A model generated the notes under the pieces. The model was not told the DNA's origin, ran no database searches, and saw only the letters and a program-made list of their open reading frames with translations. Shown here piece after piece: positions 1 through 9,174 of a DNA stretch of 32,560 nucleotides; positions within the stretch are counted from its first letter, which is position 1, and every line of letters begins with the position of its first letter. Source of the stretch: an uncultured bacterium. Lineage in GTDB: Bacteria > Patescibacteriota > Minisyncoccia > Phycocordibacterales > PALSA-1337. Location of the stretch: the NCBI GenBank assembly GCA_903837075.1, contig CAILTI010000006.1, forward strand, positions 1 to 32,560. Direction: 5' to 3'. The position numbers were made by a program, and so were the translations under genes.

Positions 1-1197
1 GGTTCATTTATCCCTTTCTATAATGATTCATTAAGTCAATTTACTGTTTACAGTTGGGGAATCATTGCGGCGGGCGCAACCTTCACCATATCATCTATCA
101 CAGCATTATATGGAATTACATTTTCCGCTCTACAACGATTTGATATTGCTTCAAAAATAGGAATGGTGATACTAACTATTCAACAGATCTCGATCCTCAT
201 ATTTGTGTTATTTGGTTATTCAGTCAATGCGATCTTCAGTATTCAACTTATAGTTTCCATTATCTCATTCCTTATTCAGAGACACCTGGCACACAAGATA
301 TTACCAGAATTACCTAGAAATCTTTCCTGGAACAGGACTGAGGCTATCAAATGCTATAGATTTGGTCTCATCACATTCATTAATAATATTTCAACATCCT
401 CGCTTACATATCTAGATCGTTTAATCATGCCATTCTTTCTCGGCCCATCAAACCTGACCTACTATAGCCTTCCCGGGAACGTCACTGCCAAGATTCCCAA
501 TCTCTCAAATAGCCTTTCAGTTATACTCTTCCCCATGGCTTCAGGGCTTCAGAGTATTGGTGACATCGAAAAGATCAGAACTCTATACATACGCTCATTC
601 AGACTGATCACTGTTGTTTCAGCTGCTATGACCGTCACTGCGATAACTTATGCGCACCAAATACTACAATACTGGATATCTCCTGACTTTGCAGAAAAAG
701 GAACCACGGTACTCATCATCCTTGCAGTTACAAATTTCATCCTTGCTCTTTCGGGGCCACTATCAAACTTCCTTCTAGGACTTGGGAAGCTCAAGTTTCT
801 TACCACACTGTCTATAACCATGGCCGTGACTAATACGATACTGCTCGTAATCCTACTCCCCATCTCGGGTATCAATGGTGCAGCATGGGCATACCTTCTT
901 TCATTATTCCCCGTTGCCTATATGTTCTACTTTACCGAGAAACATTACCTCGGTCTATCCAAAAGAAAACAATACTATAAAAAAATTGTCTTCGGAAACC
1001 TGTTGGTCGGATTGATCGTTTATACAATTTCGACACTATTCCTAGTAAATCTTGCAACAAGTCTACTGCTCGTCTTGATTATAGGAGGTGTAACAGGAAT
1101 ACTTTATCTATCTCTCTATTGGCTATTCAATTTCTTTGAACCAGAAGATATCGATTCAATAAAATTATTTGCTAGGAGAATGTTCGGAAAGATATAA
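1..1197 (+). CDS. Polysaccharide flippase (Wzx/MOP-type), 5'-truncated by the window edge
   Basis: The reading frame is open from base 1, so the true start lies outside the window; the internal ATG at 163 is not the start. About 398 residues are visible, almost all in hydrophobic helices separated by short polar loops, roughly ten membrane segments. The segment around DRLIMPFFLGPSNLTYYSLP and the repeated helix pairs resemble the MOP superfamily of lipid-linked oligosaccharide flippases. Such proteins move undecaprenyl-linked glycans across the cytoplasmic membrane. It heads a plus-strand run of glycosyl- and methyltransferases with a 15-bp gap to the next gene, which fits an export role for the glycan made by this locus. 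The assignment to the flippase superfamily is good; the exact substrate is unknown. Confidence 0.82.
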   Translation, partial: GSFIPFYNDSLSQFTVYSWGIIAAGATFTISSITALYGITFSALQRFDIASKIGMVILTIQQISILIFVLFGYSVNAIFSIQLIVSIISFLIQRHLAHKILPELPRNLSWNRTEAIKCYRFGLITFINNISTSSLTYLDRLIMPFFLGPSNLTYYSLPGNVTAKIPNLSNSLSVILFPMASGLQSIGDIEKIRTLYIRSFRLITVVSAAMTVTAITYAHQILQYWISPDFAEKGTTVLIILAVTNFILALSGPLSNFLLGLGKLKFLTTLSITMAVTNTILLVILLPISGINGAAWAYLLSLFPVAYMFYFTEKHYLGLSKRKQYYKKIVFGNLLVGLIVYTISTLFLVNLATSLLLVLIIGGVTGILYLSLYWLFNFFEPEDIDSIKLFARRMFGKI

Positions 1198-1212
1198 TAG
1201 CATTTCAATACT

Positions 1213-1989
1213 ATGTCCTATCACGAATCAACACTGACCAAGCTAAATAAATTGATCAACAATCCGAGAACCTATATCGGAAAGATATTACCTTTTACTT
1301 TGAGTAAAATTGAGCCGTACAAGAGAGACATACTTGAATCTTTTGGTAACGATAGACTTTCCAAGCCATATCCAGGGCACGAGAAACTGATGCAATACAT
1401 AACTAATACCGATGGTTTTTTCGTGGAATGCGGTGGGAACGATGGCCATTTCCAGGATCCAACTTACTATCTCGAGAAGTTTCGGGACTGGAAAGGTGTG
1501 ATAGTCGAACCGTTACCGATCGGAAACCTCTGCAAGAGAAACAGGAAAAAATCAACGATATACAAGGTAGCCCTTATTTCGAAAGGTGACAAGAGGGAGA
1601 CGGTAGACTTTATAGATATCAACGCCATGTCATTCATCGAAGGCAGTATTGAGAACGAAGAGGAGTGGATTGCGGCTGGAAAGAATTCTCAGAAGATCGA
1701 ACAGCGAAAGATATCTGTATCCGCAACAACTATTCAGCAAATCATCGATGACTACAATCACGGAAATCAAGTTCATAAACAGATCGACCTATTTATTGTT
1801 GATGTTGAGGGCTCTGAACTCGAAGTATTGAAAGGTCTCGATTTCGAAATAAACTCTCCATTGAATATTCTAGTGGAAGCACACACTGACAAGAGACTTT
1901 CTGATATCCGGGAATTCTTATCAAGGGAAGACTATGAACTTATTACGCACATCGGTGACAATGACTACCTCTTTAAAAAGGATCGATAA
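1213..1989 (+). CDS. FkbM-family SAM methyltransferase
   Basis: 258 residues. A glycine-rich SAM-binding motif FVECGGNDGHF lies at residues 70-80, followed by an acidic strand end (VIVEP). The FkbM/Methyltransf_21 hallmark VDVEGSE sits near residue 195, then ILVEAHTDKR. The family O-methylates sugars or polyketide hydroxyls; in a glycan locus the likely substrate is a sugar hydroxyl. The N-terminal 60 residues are basic and less conserved. It lies 15 bp after the flippase and 11 bp before the next glycosyltransferase, so co-transcription is likely. No convincing Shine-Dalgarno precedes the ATG. Confidence 0.85.
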   Translation: MSYHESTLTKLNKLINNPRTYIGKILPFTLSKIEPYKRDILESFGNDRLSKPYPGHEKLMQYITNTDGFFVECGGNDGHFQDPTYYLEKFRDWKGVIVEPLPIGNLCKRNRKKSTIYKVALISKGDKRETVDFIDINAMSFIEGSIENEEEWIAAGKNSQKIEQRKISVSATTIQQIIDDYNHGNQVHKQIDLFIVDVEGSELEVLKGLDFEINSPLNILVEAHTDKRLSDIREFLSREDYELITHIGDNDYLFKKDR

Positions 1990-2000
1990 CATGAAAATCA

Positions 2001-2849
2001 ATGACCGTAATACCTATCAGACAATTAAAAAAGATCATCAAGCCATTATATTATGCTGGATTGAGAACCAAGTTGGTCCTACGAAGAAAGACGCACAAAT
2101 ATATTCGTACTTTTGTACCCGCAAGGAGAGATACTTCCTACTCATTCGCAATTCTGTGTATCAAAAAGACAGAATATGCAAAAATGGCTATAACCAATAT
2201 CAATTCTCTCCACGTCCTAAATCCAACCCACGCCTTCATATTGTATTGCGACACGATATCCGCTGAGTATATAAACTCAAGAAAGAAAGAGATAGATTAC
2301 CCAGATAAAGTATCCATCCTCGACAAGTTTGGAATAGCCACCAAAGCATGGCAATACTACAAGATCGAAGTTCATATAGAAGCCTCTAGAGAAGGATATA
2401 TTGATACCGACGCCGATGGTCTTTGGCATAGCGACCCCATACTCGACCGTAGCAAGATCACCATGCTAGCTCACGCTCACAACTTTGCTGATAAACCGAA
2501 TGAAGTCAGTACAATTACCCACCTATTCCCCGATCGAATAGACTATCTCAAGTTCCGACACTGCGTCGCTGCATTTGTCTCTATGCCATCAAAATTCATG
2601 ACAGCGAAATTAGCCAGTGATATGCGTGAGATAAATAACAAGATATTCATGAGCCCTCTCGATTTCCTTCCCAACGACAAAGAACGTGGTGAAGCAAAAA
2701 GGTTGTCTGAGGAATTTGCCGTCAATCTGGCTATTCAAGGCAATTATCCACAAAAAGATCTCGTCGTACTAAAAGCAGAAGACGGTTGGGGTAACAAGAA
2801 TATTTTGCAATCTCTTTATTATGGAGCTGGAAATAGAGTCAATGAATAA
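2001..2849 (+). CDS. Putative GT-A-type glycosyltransferase, family not recognised
   Basis: 282 residues. I do not recognise a named family. A DTDAD acidic cluster at about residues 136-140 (after EASREGYI) looks like the DXD metal/nucleotide-sugar site of GT-A folds. The preceding YSFAILCIKKTEYAKMAITNINSLHVL resembles the first strand and helix of such a fold. The basic N-terminal 45 residues (KK, RRK, RR) might contact membrane. An ATG at 1991 is preceded by an AAGGA element but is out of frame, so 2001 is kept as start. Its place between FkbM and an exostosin-like gene supports a sugar-transfer role. The function is inferred mainly from context and the DXD-like motif. Confidence 0.6.
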   Translation: MTVIPIRQLKKIIKPLYYAGLRTKLVLRRKTHKYIRTFVPARRDTSYSFAILCIKKTEYAKMAITNINSLHVLNPTHAFILYCDTISAEYINSRKKEIDYPDKVSILDKFGIATKAWQYYKIEVHIEASREGYIDTDADGLWHSDPILDRSKITMLAHAHNFADKPNEVSTITHLFPDRIDYLKFRHCVAAFVSMPSKFMTAKLASDMREINNKIFMSPLDFLPNDKERGEAKRLSEEFAVNLAIQGNYPQKDLVVLKAEDGWGNKNILQSLYYGAGNRVNE

Positions 2850-2863
2850 TATATATTTATATC

Positions 2864-3733
2864 ATGATATTCAGAATCAAAAGTAAAATATACCGGGAAA
2901 TAGCTCGTCTATTTAAATACAGGCCCGCAAGCTATCCATATATAAGTGGTGATGGCTTTCGTTCAGTGGCCGATCACATTTACGACGAAACAGGAAAATG
3001 TAAACCCAGACATATTCGGAATGACGACATAGTATTTCTCAAGTCTGATCTAGTAAAAGAATGGTTTGCAAATATTCATCCGAAAATTGATGCAAAATAT
3101 AAACTTATCACTCATAACAGTGATTCTTCTGTGGGTGAAAACGAGGCTAGATTCATCGATGACAAGATCATTCGTTGGTTTGCACAAAATAACACATTCA
3201 AACATGACAAAATTTCACCGATTCCGATCGGATTGGAAAATATTTCACTCTATATGAGTGGGTGGGTTTTTTACAAGATGGTTCCACAACTAAAGAAAGA
3301 GGAGTTCGAGAAAAAGCAAAAAATTTTATTTGGGTTCAATACCAACACGAATGTAGCAGAACGAACTCTTGCACTACTCTCTCTGAGAGCCTGCCCCGTC
3401 GCCGAGGAAATACCCGCACGATTGAATGCTCGTGACTATTTCCAATTGTTGAATCAGTACGCTTTTATTGCTTCACCAGAAGGTAATGGTGCGGACTGCC
3501 ATCGTACATGGGAGGCTGTCATTCTCGACATTATTCCAGTAACGAGCAACTCATCAAGTAACCAGATATTGACTGAGAGCAAATTTCCGATCTTACTTAT
3601 AAATGATTGGACGGAACTTAGATGCATGACGGAAATTGGACTGCGAGAAATATCTAACAGGTATGAATTTCCATCAAATTCTGATATAACTATGCTCAAT
3701 TATTGGGTAAACATAATTCGTAACAGTAAATAA
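2864..3733 (+). CDS. Exostosin-like (GT47-type) glycosyltransferase
   Basis: 289 residues. The C-terminal half carries the signature FIASPEGNGADCHRTWEA (around residues 204-221) followed by VILDIIPVT, the donor-binding pattern of exostosin-like glycosyltransferases. Upstream, ISPIPIGLEN matches the usual strand before the nucleotide-sugar domain. The enzyme probably adds a sugar to the glycan assembled here; donor and acceptor cannot be read from the sequence. It follows the previous gene after 14 bp. An 88-bp AT-rich gap without obvious features follows before the methyltransferase gene at 3822. Confidence 0.72.
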   Translation: MIFRIKSKIYREIARLFKYRPASYPYISGDGFRSVADHIYDETGKCKPRHIRNDDIVFLKSDLVKEWFANIHPKIDAKYKLITHNSDSSVGENEARFIDDKIIRWFAQNNTFKHDKISPIPIGLENISLYMSGWVFYKMVPQLKKEEFEKKQKILFGFNTNTNVAERTLALLSLRACPVAEEIPARLNARDYFQLLNQYAFIASPEGNGADCHRTWEAVILDIIPVTSNSSSNQILTESKFPILLINDWTELRCMTEIGLREISNRYEFPSNSDITMLNYWVNIIRNSK

Positions 3734-3821
3734 CTTTTTATATGAATCACCTACTAGATACTGGAAATCAGCGGCAGACATATTTTTCTTCATCCCTTAT
3801 TAAATATAACAGAAATCCATC

Positions 3822-4475
3822 ATGTTAAATGCAAATCTTCTGAAACAAAACTTTTGGGCATTGACGCATTTCCAACAAATTCTTTACGTTCTATTTATAC
3901 GACCCTTTCAAAAAAAAGATGTCCGCATATTTTTTGATGCTGTTCTATCATTGCCAGGCCAAATGTATAAGGCCGAACGCAAAGCTCTATATGCCACAGT
4001 CCGTGAGGTAAAACCTGATTATTGTTTTGAAATTGGGACTTATACAGGTGGTGGCAGTACATTTTTTATTTCCAAGGCCCTCATGGATAACGATGCGGGT
4101 AGACTATTTACGATAGAAAACTCTGAAAGATTGTACAACAAGGCAATAAATTTTTACGAGAGATCTTTAAAGACCCAATACCCCTTCATAAAATTCATCT
4201 TGAGTTCGAGTCCGACAGTATTCGAACAATATCTAAAGGAAAATAGATCAAACATGATATTTCTCGATGGCGCAGAGGATGGCAAACAAACACTCGAACA
4301 GTATAATTTTTTTAAACCGTATTTTAAAAAAGGAACCATTCTAGCGTTACATGATTGGAATACAGAAAAAACGATAAAGGTAAAACCTGTTATTACAAGA
4401 AATAATCACTGGATTAAACTTACCGAGCTGCAGCAGCCAGAAAGCATTGGCTTCGCTATATTTAAATATGAATAA
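3822..4475 (+). CDS. Class I SAM methyltransferase (Methyltransf_24 type)
   Basis: 217 residues. Motif I is YCFEIGTYTGGGSTFF near residues 67-82. The acidic residue after strand 2 is in LFTIENSE, and MIFLDGAEDGKQTLEQYNFF plus GTILALHDWN match the late strands of the Methyltransf_24/CmcI-like group. These enzymes methylate small molecules or glycans using SAM; the metal-binding style DGAE...HDW is typical. The gene overlaps the next methyltransferase by 8 bp, and the two may act one after the other on the same glycan. The region from here to 8140 is visibly more AT-rich than the window after 10 kb, which may reflect transfer of the glycan locus. Confidence 0.8.
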   Translation: MLNANLLKQNFWALTHFQQILYVLFIRPFQKKDVRIFFDAVLSLPGQMYKAERKALYATVREVKPDYCFEIGTYTGGGSTFFISKALMDNDAGRLFTIENSERLYNKAINFYERSLKTQYPFIKFILSSSPTVFEQYLKENRSNMIFLDGAEDGKQTLEQYNFFKPYFKKGTILALHDWNTEKTIKVKPVITRNNHWIKLTELQQPESIGFAIFKYE

Positions 4476-5274
4476 TAAACTAAAAAAATTTAGCTTGATA
4501 TTGTCAGAACCTAAAAAGCTTGGGGGATTTCTTATTGAAAAATATGGAAAAAATCTGTCGTCGTTTTTCAGAAATAAATCATTCTATCTTCAGGGACAGA
4601 TGGATATACATCCGGCCTCAATCTGGAATAAAATTGATTTTATAAATGAAACTGGCGGTTTTTATCCCCGAAATGACTCGACCCACAGAGAAATTATCGA
4701 CCTCGAACCGTGGGATAATACGAGACGCGATATGATAATCTTGTTAATTAGGACCTTGTTAGAAAATGATATTCCTGGAGATTTTGTGGAAGTGGGTGTT
4801 TATAGAGGTTATACAGCAAAACTAATACATAAATACGTACCAGAAAGGAAACTTTATCTGTTTGATACTTTTTCTGGCTTCAATAAGCGCGGAATCGACA
4901 CCGAAAAAATCAAAACTGGCAATAATATTAGTTCCATGCAGTTTACCGACACGAGCGTGGATATAGTGACAAATTACATAGAACCAAACAATAACGTATT
5001 TTTTTTCCCAGGCTATTTCCCTGAAAATATGCCGGCCAATTTCGAAAGAATGAAATTCGCTCTCGTTCATCTCGATGCAGATTTATACGATCCGATCATC
5101 AATAGCCTAAGAGTATTTTATGAAAATATGTCCACAGGTGGCATCATTATCATTCACGATTACAACGCGTGGATAGGTGCACGTACGGCCGTCGACGAAT
5201 TCTTTATGAATAAGCCTGAGAAGCCCGTACCTATGCCCGACAAGAGTGGTTCGGCCATAATTATAAAACAATGA
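4468..5274 (+). CDS. TylF/MycF-type macrocin O-methyltransferase family protein
   Basis: 268 residues from the ATG at 4468. An in-frame ATG at 4447 would lengthen the overlap to 29 bp, so 4468, which overlaps by only 8 bp, is preferred. Motif I is DFVEVGVYRGYTAKLIHKY, then LYLFDTFSGF, the TylF-like VFFFPGYFPENMP, and the metal-binding segment LVHLDADLYDPIINSL with IIIHDYNAW. The family O-methylates sugars in antibiotic and surface-glycan pathways with SAM and a divalent metal. It ends in an ATGA overlap with the next glycosyltransferase (5271-5274), indicating translational coupling. Confidence 0.85.
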   Translation: MNNKLKKFSLILSEPKKLGGFLIEKYGKNLSSFFRNKSFYLQGQMDIHPASIWNKIDFINETGGFYPRNDSTHREIIDLEPWDNTRRDMIILLIRTLLENDIPGDFVEVGVYRGYTAKLIHKYVPERKLYLFDTFSGFNKRGIDTEKIKTGNNISSMQFTDTSVDIVTNYIEPNNNVFFFPGYFPENMPANFERMKFALVHLDADLYDPIINSLRVFYENMSTGGIIIIHDYNAWIGARTAVDEFFMNKPEKPVPMPDKSGSAIIIKQ

Positions 5275-7262
5275 ACAGAATTGGAATATCAATAATTATC
5301 CCCTGCTTTAACTGTGCCAATACTTTGGAACAAGCCTTTGATTCGTGTTTTTCTCAATGCACACCAGGATCAATCGAAGTGGTGATGGTCGATGACTTCT
5401 CAACTGATGAGACACGTGATGTCATGCGGAGACTAGCAACAGGAAGAAACAACGTAAAATTATTTTATCACAAACAAAACATGGGCGGAGGAGCAACGAG
5501 AAACACTGCAGTTAGGAATGCTTCGAGTGATGTTATTTTTTGTCTAGATAGTGACGATATCCTGCCAAATGGATCAATAGGTAAAATGTACACTCTCCTC
5601 AAGGAAAAGAACGCCGACGGTGTTGGTATCCATCGCTCAATCAAATTCAATGGTAACAACACTAACAACATAAGCCACGTAAATGTATTCGGATATTTAG
5701 GAATGAAAATACCATTCGAAAGTCTGATGGAGAGACCTAGTGGACCATTCTGTCCGCTTTATTCAACATTCATGTTTACCAAGGAGGCCTTTGAAATAGC
5801 TGGGGGTTATCCGGAGAACCATGGATTTGATACGCAATCATTTGCCTGGAAATTTCTAGCTAACGGACTGACCGCCTATACGTGTAAAGATGCTGAGTAT
5901 CTACATCGAATTCATTATAATAAATCATATTATGTTCGTGAATACGAAGATGGCAAGATCAATCATAACTGGTTCAAAATTTTTGAAGAATTTTTGTATT
6001 TGTTCAATGATGAAACTCAGAGAGAAATATTATCACTCAACCTCAATGACCCGAATGAGTCTATCTTCAATAAGATAAATGCTAAAGCAAATATATTCAA
6101 GGACAACTATGCGACATTACTGAAGCATGATTCTGAACTAAAATATGAGAAATACCTGACTGACAAAATAGACATACCAGCTGGAGATATGTACTGGTTA
6201 GCTGTCAGGAAATATGATCAAAAGAAGTACGCTGAAGCATTTGCACTTTTTGAGACGATGATCGGTAGTGGCCTGAATAACGGTTATGCCCACCTATATC
6301 TAAAAAATGCTTCAAGTATGCTCGGTAAACCATCATTGCTTATAGACGAAAACGTCATAGAGAAAAATTTTGCATTCAGGAAGCAGGGATCGCAGGTGAA
6401 CATTTTTACGAGAATATATAGAAAAACACGAAAAGAAATCAAGGGTAGGCTAAATAAAATAAATATTATCAGTAAATACTATTACCGATTTGTCGGTATT
6501 CGAAATAACATTTATCAATATTTTACCGAGAAATCTGAGTATTTGCGATATCGTGAGGATATTGAGGAAATAATAAGAAGAAAGGAAATTGTCATTCAAC
6601 TAGATTGGGGTGGGCTAGGTGATGTGCTCGCATATACCCTATTACCTCGGACACTTGGTAAAAAATATGGCATCAATTTCTATTTGAGCGAACGTAGTCG
6701 ACACATCTTTAGAAATTCTGACATCCTCAAACTATGCTTTGAGATGAACCCCTACTTCAGGGGGTTCAAAAATCAAGTGGGATTTAAATACAAAACATTC
6801 TCTCGAGAAAAGCCTGCATCCGAATTGTTGTTAGACATCCACGGAAAAAACATAATGCAAAATCTCAATGATCAATTTGACATTGGGGGACCAGCCATCC
6901 CGCAAATATATTATACGCCGCACCTCATACCGGAATATCGAGATACAATTTTGATCGACGTGAATTTCATAAGCGGACATAAGCTTGGGTGGGTATATGA
7001 TATCAAACAGATTGAAAATTATGTCAAACATATTTCATGTGACAAATATAGGGTAGAATACATTGACCCTGTAAAACAGGACATTTTCAGGTACGCGGAC
7101 ATGATTCATTCCTCTCATAAATTCGTGACGGTACTATCTGGCGGAGCTGCATTGGCTGCAGCATTGCACACTAAAGCAATCGTATTTCTGCCAAAAAATG
7201 TCCGCGGTGGCAGTGTCTATAATTTTACATTCGAGAATTCATCTGTCACATACATACCATGA
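5271..7262 (+). CDS. Two-domain glycosyltransferase: N-terminal GT2, C-terminal GT9-like
   Basis: 663 residues, about twice a usual GT2. Residues 5-230 are a GT2 domain: ISIIIPCFNCANTLEQAF, the VDDFSTDE donor site at 40-47, and CLDSDDILP with the DXD at 93-96. Residues about 300-355 (MYWLAVRKYDQKKYAEAFALFE) look like a TPR-type helical pair. From about residue 440, VIQLDWGGLGDVLAYTLLPR and later VLSGGAALAAALHTKAIVFLP resemble the ADP-heptose-type (GT9) GT-B fold. It may therefore perform two successive transfers, with the TPR-like segment as linker. It is coupled to both neighbours by ATGA overlaps. The GT2 call is firm; the GT9-like call is moderate. Confidence 0.78.
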   Translation: MNRIGISIIIPCFNCANTLEQAFDSCFSQCTPGSIEVVMVDDFSTDETRDVMRRLATGRNNVKLFYHKQNMGGGATRNTAVRNASSDVIFCLDSDDILPNGSIGKMYTLLKEKNADGVGIHRSIKFNGNNTNNISHVNVFGYLGMKIPFESLMERPSGPFCPLYSTFMFTKEAFEIAGGYPENHGFDTQSFAWKFLANGLTAYTCKDAEYLHRIHYNKSYYVREYEDGKINHNWFKIFEEFLYLFNDETQREILSLNLNDPNESIFNKINAKANIFKDNYATLLKHDSELKYEKYLTDKIDIPAGDMYWLAVRKYDQKKYAEAFALFETMIGSGLNNGYAHLYLKNASSMLGKPSLLIDENVIEKNFAFRKQGSQVNIFTRIYRKTRKEIKGRLNKINIISKYYYRFVGIRNNIYQYFTEKSEYLRYREDIEEIIRRKEIVIQLDWGGLGDVLAYTLLPRTLGKKYGINFYLSERSRHIFRNSDILKLCFEMNPYFRGFKNQVGFKYKTFSREKPASELLLDIHGKNIMQNLNDQFDIGGPAIPQIYYTPHLIPEYRDTILIDVNFISGHKLGWVYDIKQIENYVKHISCDKYRVEYIDPVKQDIFRYADMIHSSHKFVTVLSGGAALAAALHTKAIVFLPKNVRGGSVYNFTFENSSVTYIP

Positions 7263-8140
7263 GTATACTTTTTGAAATCAAATCCAGAATACATGATCCA
7301 TCTAAGCTAATATTCCTTTTTGTTCTATACATAGAAAAAGCTCTAAAAATACATTTTAATGCTAACAAAACTGATTCCGTCGAGGAAATCGACGTTGTGA
7401 TTCCAACAATCAATAAGGACTTTGCCCTTCTAGAAATTTTTATCTCATCTATAAAAAACAATATTTTAAACCCCATTCATAATATTTATATCATCTCAGA
7501 AACAAATCGTGAATTATCAGCATTTTGTAAAAATCATAATTTGATATTTGTAGACGAAAATACAATTCTCGGATATGGTAAAACTTCCATCAATTATGTA
7601 ACTGATGGAAAGAACAGAAACGGCTGGCTTTTTCAACAATTACTCAAACTTGGAGCAGATAAATTAGTGAGTACAGATAGCTATGCAGTTATTGACTCTG
7701 ATACCATTCTTCTCAATAATCACAATTTCCTACAAGGAGGAAAATATGTTTTTTTTGAAAGTAACGAATGGCATCAGAAGTATTTTGACACCATGCGAAA
7801 ACTGCTCGGCTTTAGAGCTAAGAGCAAACTTTCCTTCGTGGCCCATATGATGATATTCGATAGAGCAATTCTAAATGAAATGAAAAGTGCTATCGAGTCA
7901 ATACATCACAAAAAGTGGGATCAGGCCATCATATCCTTGATCGACCAAACCGAGCTTTCATATTTTTCTGAATACGAGACCTATGGTAACTACGTGCTAA
8001 AATACCATGCCGACAAAATCATTACCAAACCATTTTATAATAAATCTCTCACTACAAAAGATATAGAGCCGTTAAATGAACTAAAAGAAATCTATTCGGA
8101 AAAATTCAATTCCGTATCATTCCATAACTGGATAAAATAA
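7259..8140 (+). CDS. DUF6492-like putative glycosyltransferase
   Basis: 293 residues. After a short basic N-terminus, DVVIPTINKDFALLEIFISS and AVIDSDTILLNN (a DXD-like site) give a GT-A outline. GWLFQQLLKLGAD and WDQAIISLIDQTELSYFSEYETYGNYV follow; these resemble DUF6492 glycosyltransferase-like proteins found in surface-glycan loci. The last motif resembles the E-x-E-x-Y-G segment used to recognise that group. The start codon overlaps the stop of the previous gene (ATGA), so it is translated with the glycan operon. Donor and acceptor are unknown. Confidence 0.68.
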   Translation: MSILFEIKSRIHDPSKLIFLFVLYIEKALKIHFNANKTDSVEEIDVVIPTINKDFALLEIFISSIKNNILNPIHNIYIISETNRELSAFCKNHNLIFVDENTILGYGKTSINYVTDGKNRNGWLFQQLLKLGADKLVSTDSYAVIDSDTILLNNHNFLQGGKYVFFESNEWHQKYFDTMRKLLGFRAKSKLSFVAHMMIFDRAILNEMKSAIESIHHKKWDQAIISLIDQTELSYFSEYETYGNYVLKYHADKIITKPFYNKSLTTKDIEPLNELKEIYSEKFNSVSFHNWIK

Positions 8141-8167
8141 CCAACGACAATTTTAGAATCAAATTTT

Positions 8168-9097
8168 ATGATCATCATTCAACTTAAAGGCGGGCTCGGT
8201 AATCAACTATTCCAGTACGCATGCGGACGAGCATTGATGCTACGTCAAAAAGCAATTGGTCATGATTCGCAACAACTCGGTCTCGATATTACAGGCTACA
8301 ACAGAGACAACGGTGCGGACACGCCACGTAAATATTCTTTGAACTTCTTCAATATTCATGCAGATTTGGCCACACCTCTACAAATACAAAGATTGAAATA
8401 TCCCTACGGCATTATTTCAAAAGTGCTTCGATTCATCTGGATCAAAGTATTGCGCCAAGGCAATCCACCCTTTAGAAAATATATATTTTACACTGAGAGA
8501 AACGTGTACCTTGACGGATTCTTCCAAACAGAAAAATATTTCATCGACTTCGAAACAGAGATTCGTCGAGATTTAACTCTTAGAAATCCTCTAAATGCTC
8601 AGGCTCGCAATATTTCCGATACGATCAGAAATACACCGAGATCGATCTCCCTCCACGTTCGCCGCGGCGATTATGTGAGCGATACCAAGACCAATGAACA
8701 CCACGGCACATGCGGCGCAGAATACTATACTGACGCACTCGAATACTTGACGAGCAGGATAGATTCTAGCCTTTCTCTGAACGACCTGTCCCCTGGTCAT
8801 CAGGATAGCTCGCTTGTCCACATCTTCGTTTTTTCCGACGATATCGAATGGGTCAAGACGAATATGCCACTCAAATATCCAGCTACTTATGTCTCATCAC
8901 CAGAGATTCCCGACTACGAGGAGCTCATCCTCATGTCAGAATGCAAGCATAATATCATCGCTAACTCATCATTCAGCTGGTGGGGTGCATGGCTGAATGA
9001 AAATCCGAGCAAAATTGTGATAGCACCCAAAAGATGGATAAAGGGCAATGACATTGATTACAAGGACATCTGCCCAACATCGTGGATCCGCATTTAG
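8168..9097 (+). CDS. Alpha-1,2-fucosyltransferase-like protein (GT11)
   Basis: 309 residues, normal for GT11. It opens with IIIQLKGGLGNQLFQYACGR, the family start motif. It has GFFQTEKYF in the middle, SLHVRRGDYV (the HxRRxDY GDP-fucose motif) at about residues 160-169, HIFVFSDDIEWVK, and NIIANSSFSWWGAWLNE near the end. The family transfers fucose (or a similar GDP-sugar) in alpha-1,2 linkage, typically to galactose. No GDP-fucose synthesis genes are visible here, so the donor must come from elsewhere or be another GDP-sugar. It lies 27 bp after the DUF6492-like gene, in the same operon direction. Confidence 0.92.
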   Translation: MIIIQLKGGLGNQLFQYACGRALMLRQKAIGHDSQQLGLDITGYNRDNGADTPRKYSLNFFNIHADLATPLQIQRLKYPYGIISKVLRFIWIKVLRQGNPPFRKYIFYTERNVYLDGFFQTEKYFIDFETEIRRDLTLRNPLNAQARNISDTIRNTPRSISLHVRRGDYVSDTKTNEHHGTCGAEYYTDALEYLTSRIDSSLSLNDLSPGHQDSSLVHIFVFSDDIEWVKTNMPLKYPATYVSSPEIPDYEELILMSECKHNIIANSSFSWWGAWLNENPSKIVIAPKRWIKGNDIDYKDICPTSWIRI

Positions 9098-9174
9098 GAT
9101 ATATTTTGGAACATTCCTGGTCTAAGCTGATGCGCGGATTTGATTTACTGACCAATAAGACCTAAAATGGGTTG

